Source of the DNA: an uncultured Elioraea sp. | GTDB taxonomy: Bacteria; Pseudomonadota; Alphaproteobacteria; Acetobacterales; Acetobacteraceae | Reading direction: 5' to 3' | Length of the DNA: 11,356 nt | Assembly: GCA_937995555.1 (NCBI GenBank) | Contig: CALKJX010000277.1 | Span: 1 to 11,356 of the forward strand | Shown here: in pieces, positions 1 to 4,642 of the stretch | Layout of the letters: each line of letters starts with the position of its first letter | Position numbering within the stretch: position 1 is the stretch's first letter | Position numbers and translations under genes: made by a program | The notes under the pieces: generated by a model | Database searches by the model: none | What the model saw: only the letters and a program-made list of their open reading frames with translations | Told to the model about the DNA's origin: nothing

Positions 1-71
1 GCTGCCTCGTCGAGCGGGATCGTGTCCTCGCAGGTGCACACGAAGACCGTCCGCCCCGCCGGCTCTGGCAT
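1..71 (-). CDS. Probable small 4Fe-4S (ferredoxin-like) protein, N-terminal fragment, cut by window edge
   Basis: Reading the minus strand leftward from an ATG at 71-69 gives 23 complete codons that run off the window. The peptide begins MPEPAGRTVFVCTCEDTIPL. The short hydrophobic strand followed by Cys-x-Cys-Glu (VFVCTCED) resembles the start of the 4Fe-4S proteins that often sit beside this type of formate dehydrogenase cluster in alphaproteobacteria; that resemblance is from memory. A Shine-Dalgarno-like GAGG lies about 8 nt upstream of the ATG on the minus strand (around 80-83). The gene is divergent from the + strand cluster and shares its roughly 100-bp upstream region. A role in electron transfer to or from formate dehydrogenase is only inferred. 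Length, later cysteine motifs and any fused domain cannot be seen, so a different CxC protein is possible. Confidence 0.6.
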   Translation of the reverse strand, partial: MPEPAGRTVFVCTCEDTIPLDEA

Positions 72-170
72 TCCTGTTTCCTCGCCTGTGCAATCGCCCC
101 GCTGGCTCATATATGACGTCGATCGCAGGGCTCACAGGGGCCCGAGGAGGCCGGAGGGACGGAACGCCGG
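72..170. promoter_or_regulatory. Divergent intergenic region with 10-bp palindrome, candidate shared promoter
   Basis: This 99-bp gap separates the minus-strand ferredoxin-like gene from the + strand gene at 171. It holds the most AT-rich spot in this part of the window, the perfect palindrome TCATATATGA at 107-116. Within it TATATG could act as a -10 hexamer on either strand. On the minus strand that would leave a leader of about 30 nt before the ATG at 71. I found no convincing -35 on either strand; TGTGCA at 87-92 is the best + strand candidate and is poor. A GGAGGG at 153-158 is the likely ribosome binding site for the gene at 171, at a rather long 12-nt spacing. No FNR-type or sigma-54 site was recognised. 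Confidence 0.35.
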
Positions 171-893
171 ATGCGGGCAGGGGCACGCGGGCTCGATCTG
201 CCGCCGCTCTATCGCGAGGTGCGGCTCCGCGAGGCGGGCGACGCCTTCGCCCACGCCTGCGCGAACGCGCGCGAGGCCGGCGCCGGCACGCTGGTCTGGT
301 CCCGCAGCCCGCGCCTGTTCGACGTCGCCGTGGTGCTGGAGCCGGCCATGCCGCTCGTCCGTGCGCGCAACGCGCTCTATGTCGGGATGACGGCCCTCGC
401 CGACGCGCTCGCGTTGTACGCGCCTCCCGAGAATCCCATCAGCTTCGCCTGGCCGGATCTCGTCGAGGTGAATGGCGGCGCGGTGGGCGGGGTGCGGCTC
501 GCCTGGGACAAGGCAAGCGGGCTGCGCGCTCCGGCCTGGATGGTGCTGCACGCCGCGCTGCGGCTGGTGCTGGACGAGGGGGGCGAGCCCGGCGAGACCC
601 CCGGCGTGACAGCGCTGGCCGAGGAGGGCTACGGCGCGCTCGACGGCGCGACGCTCGCGGAAACCTATGCGCGCCATCTGATGGCCGGGCTGCACGACTG
701 GCAGGACCAGGGCTTCGCCGCGGTCGCCGCACGCTATCTCGAACGGCTGGACCGGCCGCGCGCGGCTGGGCGCGGGCTCGATCCCTCGGGCGACCTGCTG
801 CTGCGCGCCGAGGACGGGACGGAGACGCGCCAAGCCCTGGCGCCGGCGCTCGCGGCGCCGTCCTGGCTGCACGTCGCGGGGCTCTGCGCATGA
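171..893 (+). CDS. Biotin/lipoate--protein ligase-fold family protein, probably not an active ligase
   Basis: 240 aa. Residues about 10-130 follow the biotin/lipoate ligase fold: LVWSRSPRLFDVAVVLEP (41-58) occupies the place of the substrate-binding loop and following strand, and WPDLVEVNGGAVGGVRLAW (94-112) aligns with the KWPND...KLAG block of BirA-type ligases. The C-terminal part (about 180-240), with a GDLLLR segment and a PSWL motif, looks like the small extra domain seen in this family (DUF4444-like). The GRGRRGR signature is absent, and the lysine expected just before the GG in the second block is alanine (A104), so ligase chemistry is doubtful. The ATG at 171 was chosen because the conserved LDLPPLYREV start follows within ten residues; upstream reading adds nothing family-like. 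Its stop overlaps the next ATG (ATGA). Family assignment is fairly secure; the function is unknown. Confidence 0.8.
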   Translation: MRAGARGLDLPPLYREVRLREAGDAFAHACANAREAGAGTLVWSRSPRLFDVAVVLEPAMPLVRARNALYVGMTALADALALYAPPENPISFAWPDLVEVNGGAVGGVRLAWDKASGLRAPAWMVLHAALRLVLDEGGEPGETPGVTALAEEGYGALDGATLAETYARHLMAGLHDWQDQGFAAVAARYLERLDRPRAAGRGLDPSGDLLLRAEDGTETRQALAPALAAPSWLHVAGLCA

Positions 894-1432
894 GCCGGCC
901 GATGCTGCGCACGATCCGGCTCGACCCCTCGGACACGATCGTGTTCGAGCATGCGGCCGAGCCGGGGGAGCCGGCGGTGGTGGGCGGGTTCATGTTCTGG
1001 GACGCCGACCCCGAGACGCTCGCAGGCAGGGAGCGCCAGGCGTTCCGCGCCGGGTTCCTGGGCGTGGAGAGCTTCGGCTGGTCCACGCTCGCGACCGTCG
1101 GCAGCGCAACCGCGCTCCAGCGCGAGGCGGCGCTGGCGGCGCTCGCTGCGGCGATCCGCGACCGGTTCGGCGCGCCGAGCATCGAGGCCGCGCGCGCGGC
1201 GGCCGAGGAGGAGCTCGCCTATGCCGAAGGGCTGTGCGCGGGCCAGGAGCCGGGCACGGTGATCGCGCTCAGCCGAAGCGTCGAAGGTGGTGCGATCCGC
1301 GAGCGGTTCCGCACGCTCAAGCCGCGCGGTGCGCCGCAGGCCCTGCCGGTGATCGGGCTGGTGCGCAGCGAGGGCGAGGAGGAGCCGGCCGAGACGGTCG
1401 ATCTGGTGGCGCTGATGAAGGGGGAGCGATGA
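890..1432 (+). CDS. DUF6505-like protein, unknown function, FDH-cluster accessory
   Basis: 180 aa, starting MSRPMLRTIRLDPSDTIVFE. The reading frame is open far upstream, but the ATG at 890 overlaps the stop of the preceding gene as ATGA, and the upstream extension is out-of-frame translation of that gene, so 890 is the start. The protein appears soluble, with no signal peptide, membrane segment or cysteine metal motif (single Cys at 116). An early aromatic segment GGFMFWD (32-38) is followed by FLGVESFGWSTLATVG (56-71) and a long Ala/Glu-rich helical stretch (about 75-118). I match it to the DUF6505 family by recollection of the gene order beside alphaproteobacterial formate dehydrogenases. 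No biochemical function is known to me. Its stop overlaps the next start, so translation is probably coupled on both sides. Confidence 0.7.
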   Translation: MSRPMLRTIRLDPSDTIVFEHAAEPGEPAVVGGFMFWDADPETLAGRERQAFRAGFLGVESFGWSTLATVGSATALQREAALAALAAAIRDRFGAPSIEAARAAAEEELAYAEGLCAGQEPGTVIALSRSVEGGAIRERFRTLKPRGAPQALPVIGLVRSEGEEEPAETVDLVALMKGER

Positions 1433-2454
1433 GCCGCGACTTCTGGCTCGCCTGCGGCCACCACCTGACCGGGCGCAACGACGCCGGCGGCCTGCGCGTC
1501 ACCGACGCGCTGCTCGCCGCCTGGCTCGCCCGGCCTGAACTCGTGCCCCCGGACGAGGCCTGCGATGCCGAGCGCGCGCTGCACGCCGCGCTGCTGGCCG
1601 ATCCCCGGCGGCGGGTCGCCGCGGTCGAGGTCGCGGCGCTCGCCGATCCTGATGCGCGCGAGAACTGGCAGGTCTGGCTCGGGTTCCGCGATCACCTTCT
1701 CGCCCACCCGACCATCGAGGCCGGCTACGCGGCGCTGTTCCGCCGCGATCTTGCAGGGATCCCGCCGCTGTTCCTCGCCCAGCTCGTGCAGCTGATCCTG
1801 CGCAACATGCTGGACGGCTGCGACGACCCGCTGCGGCTGCGTGCGGCCGAGCTGTTCTTCCGCACCCAGCGCGCCTCGACCGAGGGCGGCAACCTGCTGC
1901 TCGCCGACGAGGAGGTGGTGGAGGGGGCGGCGCGCACCGGCGGGTTCGGCACGCTCGGCGCGCTGCTCGCCGAGGCCGGCACCCAGCTCCGCTCGATCGA
2001 GCTCGACGTCCTGTCGGCCGGGAACGCGGCGCTCTACTGGGACCGCTCCGACCTGCACGACACCGTGCTCGACCTCACCTTCGGCCGCGAGGGCCAGGAC
2101 GCGCTCGCCCGCGTGATCGAGGCCTGGGTGCGCCACATGACCGGCGCCGCCGTCTCGGTGCAGCCGCTCCAGACCATCCATGACGAGGCCTGGGCCTGGT
2201 ATGTCGGGCTCGATGCCGAGGCCTCGGCGATCGTCGGGCGGCTCTGGGACGGCGGGGCGGTCGATCCCGAGGCGCTGGGGCGGATCGCCGCGCTGTACCG
2301 CTTGGACTTCGCCGATCCGGCCGAGATGCTGCCGCGCGTCGCCGGGCGGCCCGTGTATCTCGCGCTGGCGATGGATCAGGCCAAGCGTGTGCGGCTCAAG
2401 CCGCAGAACCTGATCGAGAACCTGCCGCTCGCGCGCGGCCGGGCGGCGGCCTGA
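1429..2454 (+). CDS. DUF6352-like protein, unknown function, FDH-cluster accessory
   Basis: 341 aa, starting MSRDFWLACGHHLTGRNDAG and ending in a basic, Arg-rich tail. The ATG overlaps the previous stop (ATGA), with GGGGAG directly upstream (1421-1426). The frame is open upstream, but that part is antecedent gene sequence in another frame. The protein is predicted soluble and largely helical. Recognisable blocks are the N-terminal SRDFWLACGHHL, a central ENWQVWLGFRDHLLAHPTIEAGYAALF-type region (about 79-105; continuous with a leucine-rich helix), and a later GNAALYWDRSDLHDTVLDL block (about 196-214). Histidines 11 and 12 and the WxRSDLHDT motif are candidates for metal or cofactor contact, but that is speculation. 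The family name is assigned from gene order and the conserved N-terminus. It is the third gene of the coupled array ahead of the FDH structural genes. Confidence 0.7.
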   Translation: MSRDFWLACGHHLTGRNDAGGLRVTDALLAAWLARPELVPPDEACDAERALHAALLADPRRRVAAVEVAALADPDARENWQVWLGFRDHLLAHPTIEAGYAALFRRDLAGIPPLFLAQLVQLILRNMLDGCDDPLRLRAAELFFRTQRASTEGGNLLLADEEVVEGAARTGGFGTLGALLAEAGTQLRSIELDVLSAGNAALYWDRSDLHDTVLDLTFGREGQDALARVIEAWVRHMTGAAVSVQPLQTIHDEAWAWYVGLDAEASAIVGRLWDGGAVDPEALGRIAALYRLDFADPAEMLPRVAGRPVYLALAMDQAKRVRLKPQNLIENLPLARGRAAA

Positions 2455-2464
2455 GGGCAGCGCC

Positions 2465-2977
2465 ATGGAGGAGCTCCGCATCCCCGTCTCCGTGATCGTC
2501 GAACGGCGACCCGCGTCCAGTCCCTGGATCGAGCATGTCTGGATGCCGGTGGCCGTGCTGCCGGCGCCGACCGTGGCGAAACCCTGGACCGTGTTGCACC
2601 GCAACAACGGCCTCACCGCCTACATCGCCGGCCAGGCGGAGGTGGAGCTCCATCCCTCCGACACCGTCGGCTACAAGGCGAATCTCGACTCGGGTCGGCC
2701 GCTGCTCTGGGTGGTGCTGCGCCCCTGCCTGGACGAGCCGGGGATGGAACTGCACCGCGTGCTTGCCGACCCCACCGAGGCCGAGGCGCTGGTGACTGTC
2801 GGCGGCGAGGAGGTGATCGAGCCGGTGCCGATGCCGGGGCCGGTGCGCGAGGCGCTGGAGGCGTTCGTCGCCGAGCACCACCGCGACCGCGGCTTCTTCA
2901 AGCGCAGGCGCGACCGCGCCGATCCCGAGGCGCTGGCCGCGCGGCCGCGCGCCGGAGGTCCGCATGGCCGAGGCTGA
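2465..2977 (+). CDS. DUF3305 domain protein, FDH accessory of unknown function
   Basis: 170 aa. The domain covers about residues 5-145: the opening IPVSVIVERRPASSPWIEHV (6-25), then WMPVAVLP and a strand-rich body with HPSDTVGYKANLDSGRPLLW (63-82), followed by VVLRP. This is the typical DUF3305 pattern. The C-terminus is basic (FFKRRRDR) and then low complexity, so the last 25 residues may be non-essential. No signal peptide or membrane segment is seen, so it is probably cytoplasmic. It starts 10 nt after the preceding stop, and its own end overlaps the DUF3306 start by 14 nt. DUF3305 and DUF3306 genes are known as neighbours of formate dehydrogenase operons, for example in Shewanella, which supports a role in FDH maturation or regulation. 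The actual activity is not established. Confidence 0.85.
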   Translation: MEELRIPVSVIVERRPASSPWIEHVWMPVAVLPAPTVAKPWTVLHRNNGLTAYIAGQAEVELHPSDTVGYKANLDSGRPLLWVVLRPCLDEPGMELHRVLADPTEAEALVTVGGEEVIEPVPMPGPVREALEAFVAEHHRDRGFFKRRRDRADPEALAARPRAGGPHGRG

Positions 2978-3584
2978 GGACCGCGAGGGCTTCCTCGCCC
3001 GCTGGTCGCGCCGCAAGCGCGAGGCGCGTGAGGGCGGCGAGCCGCCTGGGCCCGTGCCGACGGAGCCGATGCCGGCCCGGTCTGAGCCCGCCGCCGCGCC
3101 CGAGCCGGAGGAGCCCATCGACCTGTCGACGCTGCCGAAGCTCGAGGAGCTCACGCCCGCGAGCGACATCACGGCGTTTCTCCGCAAGGGGGTGCCGCTG
3201 GCACTGCGGAATGCGGCGCTGCGGCGGATGTGGTCGCTCGATCCGGCGATTCGCGACTACATCGGGCCGGTGGACTACGGCTGGGACTGGAACACGCCAG
3301 GCGGCGTGCCGGACTATGTTGCCGAGATCGGCGAGACCCCCGAGATCCGCGAGCTGGTCGCGCGGATGCTCAGCCCCTCGCCGCCCCGGGCGGAGCCGGA
3401 ACGGCTGTCGGAGGGGGAGGCCGCGCGACCCGAGCGGCTCGCAGCCGAACCTGTCCCGACAGCCATCGGCCCGCCAGCCCTCGCTGTGGCGGAGGTGAAG
3501 CCGGTCGATCGCGGGGAGGAATCGGCGCCCGGACCGCTCCCCCCACCACCGCGGCCGCGCCACGGCGGAGCCATGCCCTCCTGA
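2964..3584 (+). CDS. DUF3306 domain protein, FDH accessory of unknown function
   Basis: 206 aa. The N-terminal FLARWSRRKRE (10-20), an acidic/proline linker (about 25-50), then a conserved core of about 52-138 made of DLSTLPKLEELTPASDITAF (53-72), FLRKGVPLALRNAALRRMW (72-90) and the C-terminal YGWDWNTPGGVPDY (105-118), are the hallmark of DUF3306. The segment after 138 is Pro/Glu/Ala-rich and looks disordered. No export signal or metal motif is present. GGAGG at 2954-2958 precedes the ATG by about 5 nt, although the start lies inside the upstream gene, so translation is probably both coupled and independently initiated. DUF3306 is habitually paired with DUF3305. It is the last gene before the 181-bp non-coding gap, so it may close the first transcription unit. 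Confidence 0.85.
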   Translation: MAEAEDREGFLARWSRRKREAREGGEPPGPVPTEPMPARSEPAAAPEPEEPIDLSTLPKLEELTPASDITAFLRKGVPLALRNAALRRMWSLDPAIRDYIGPVDYGWDWNTPGGVPDYVAEIGETPEIRELVARMLSPSPPRAEPERLSEGEAARPERLAAEPVPTAIGPPALAVAEVKPVDRGEESAPGPLPPPPRPRHGGAMPS

Positions 3585-3588
3585 CAAT

Positions 3589-3610
3589 TCCGACTGTTCT
3601 GGTCGGATTT
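3589..3610 (+). terminator. Weak terminator-like hairpin after DUF3306 gene
   Basis: Just 4 nt after the stop, TCCGAC (3589-3594) pairs with GTCGGA (3602-3607) around a 7-nt loop, directly followed by TTT and then CCC. The stem is short (6 bp, possibly 7 with a T-G pair) and the T run is short, so termination would be partial at best. Its position at the gene end and before a candidate promoter fits a boundary between two transcription units. Confidence 0.35.
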
Positions 3611-3625
3611 CCCGGCGCCGCGACT

Positions 3626-3637
3626 GCCGTGCACGGC
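3626..3637. promoter_or_regulatory. 12-bp perfect palindrome, candidate operator
   Basis: GCCGTGCACGGC is a perfect inverted repeat in the 181-bp non-coding gap. A half-like GGCCGTGCG follows about 15 nt later. It lies roughly 34 nt upstream of the candidate -35 element of the next gene, a usual position for an activator site. High GC content makes chance palindromes more likely, and I recognise no regulator that binds it. Confidence 0.2.
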
Positions 3638-3670
3638 CCTGCGCGCGACGCTCCGGCCGTGCGAGGAGAC

Positions 3671-3700
3671 TTGGATTCCCGAGAACATTCGGCATAGACT
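3671..3700 (+). promoter_or_regulatory. Candidate sigma70-type promoter of the fdh structural operon
   Basis: TTGGAT at 3671-3676 and TAGACT at 3695-3700 are separated by 18 nt. This falls in the only substantial non-coding gap ahead of the FDH structural genes and in a locally less GC-rich stretch. Transcription would begin near 3707, leaving a leader of about 60 nt to the GTG at 3766. The same TAGACT hexamer recurs before mobB and a one-base variant before dnaE2, which strengthens its reading as a -10 element. No sigma-54 or FNR motif was seen. Confidence 0.4.
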
Positions 3701-3765
3701 TGGAGCCGAGGTCGCGCCCGGGAGCGAAAGGGCGGGCCATCAGGAGCGTTCGGGGATCATTTGGC

Positions 3766-4371
3766 GTGGGGAACGTTCTGCCGGCTGTCGCGATTGCCGA
3801 CCGCGAGACCGAGGCGGGGCGCGCGCGTGTCTATGCGCTGCTTGCGACATTGCTCGCGCGCGCGCCGGACCGCGCATTGCTTGACCGGCTCGGCGCGCTC
3901 GGCACGGACGGAACAGCACTCGGCGAGGCGCTGGGCGCGCTCGGCGAGGCCGCGCGCACAGCGGAGGCCGAGGCGGTCGAGCGCGAGTTCCACGACCTGT
4001 TCATCGGGCTCGGCCGCGGAGAACTCCTGCCGTATGCAAGCTACTACCTGACGGGATTCCTGCATGAGCGCCCGCTCGCCAAGCTGCGCGGCGATCTCGC
4101 CGGCCTCGGCGTCGAGCGGGCGGACGGCGTGGCCGAGCCCGAGGATCACATGGCCACGCTGTGCGAGGTGATGGCGGGGCTGATCGACGGCAGCCTCGGC
4201 GACGGCACCGGGCAGGATCGGCGCATCTTCGAGCGCCATCTCCGCCCCTGGGCGGAACGGTTTTTCGCCGACCTGGAGGAGGCGGAGGCGGCGCGGTTCT
4301 ATCGCGCGGTCGGCCGGCTGGGTCGGACTTTCATCGGAATCGAAACGGAGGCGTTCGCGCTGCCGGCATGA
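3766..4371 (+). CDS. TorD/DmsD-family chaperone for formate dehydrogenase
   Basis: 201 aa from the GTG start chosen here. Such chaperones bind the Tat signal and/or apoprotein of molybdoenzymes in the cytoplasm and hold them until the cofactor is inserted. The family marks are clear: EFHDLFIGLGRGELLPYASY (74-93), YYLTGFLHERPLAKLRGDLA (93-112), and EPEDHMATLCEVMAGLI (124-140), the last containing the diagnostic E-P-x-D-H. The rest is all-helical, as expected. Start choice is uncertain: the frame is open from a TTG at 3700, but the residues between 3700 and 3765 are Arg/Gly-rich and unlike the family, and the candidate promoter would sit on that TTG. The GTG at 3766 has GGGGA at 3752-3756. The stop overlaps a downstream ATG (ATGA). 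The client is presumably FdhA, two genes on. Confidence 0.88.
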   Translation: MGNVLPAVAIADRETEAGRARVYALLATLLARAPDRALLDRLGALGTDGTALGEALGALGEAARTAEAEAVEREFHDLFIGLGRGELLPYASYYLTGFLHERPLAKLRGDLAGLGVERADGVAEPEDHMATLCEVMAGLIDGSLGDGTGQDRRIFERHLRPWAERFFADLEEAEAARFYRAVGRLGRTFIGIETEAFALPA

Positions 4372-4415
4372 GCGGGCGCGCGGCGAACGAGGTCGAAAGG
4401 GAGCGACGGGCATGA
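4368..4415 (+). CDS. Possible 15-codon coupling ORF between the chaperone and Tat-protein genes
   Basis: An ATG overlapping the chaperone stop (ATGA at 4368-4371) opens a 15-codon frame, MSGRAANEVERERRA, whose stop overlaps the ATG of the next gene in the same ATGA way (4412-4415). It could let terminating ribosomes hand over from one gene to the next. The next gene, however, has its own strong Shine-Dalgarno (AAAGGGAG at 4396-4403), and an ATGA is easily formed by chance, so this may have no role as a peptide. Confidence 0.25.
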   Translation: MSGRAANEVERERRA

Positions 4416-4618
4416 GCAAGGACACGATCGAGACCGGGGCGCGGCGGCGCTTCCTGCGCACCCTCGGTGTGGCGGGTGCGGCGGCGGCCACGCTGCCGCT
4501 GGCCGGCGCGAAGCCGGCCGCCGCGCGCGAGAGCCGCGAGGAGATGAAGAAGCGCCGCTACCGGGCCGATTCGGCCCATGTGCAGGCCTTCTACCGCACC
4601 AACCGCTACGAGCGCTGA
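4412..4618 (+). CDS. Small Tat-signal protein of formate dehydrogenase regions
   Basis: 68 aa. The twin-arginine motif RRRFLRTLG (11-19) is followed by a hydrophobic, Ala-rich stretch (about 18-36) and an AAA-R type cleavage region near 36-39. That leaves a mature peptide of only about 30 residues, highly charged, with the C-terminal RYRADSAHVQAFYRTNRYER (49-68). This matches the family known as 'formate dehydrogenase region TAT target' (TIGR02811), which regularly precedes fdhA. Its role is not established; suggestions such as a small periplasmic FDH subunit or an assembly partner are inference. AAAGGGAG at 4396-4403 is a good ribosome binding site at 8-nt spacing. It lies 24 nt upstream of fdhA and is surely co-transcribed. 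Confidence 0.85.
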   Translation: MSKDTIETGARRRFLRTLGVAGAAAATLPLAGAKPAAARESREEMKKRRYRADSAHVQAFYRTNRYER

Positions 4619-4642
4619 CGCAGACGCAAGGGAGGAACGCCG

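Noticed and set aside
113..1432. Single 439-codon fusion of the first and second + strand genes
   Set aside because: The first 259 codons are the wrong frame of the ligase-fold gene; the real gene starts at the ATGA overlap at 890.
1219..2616. 465-codon minus-strand frame opposite the DUF6352-like gene
   Set aside because: Low-complexity translation of a GC-rich complement; the + strand carries coupled genes with family-like sequence.
3585..3765. Molybdenum cofactor riboswitch ahead of the chaperone gene
   Set aside because: No extended multi-stem structure beyond the short hairpin and palindrome could be made out.
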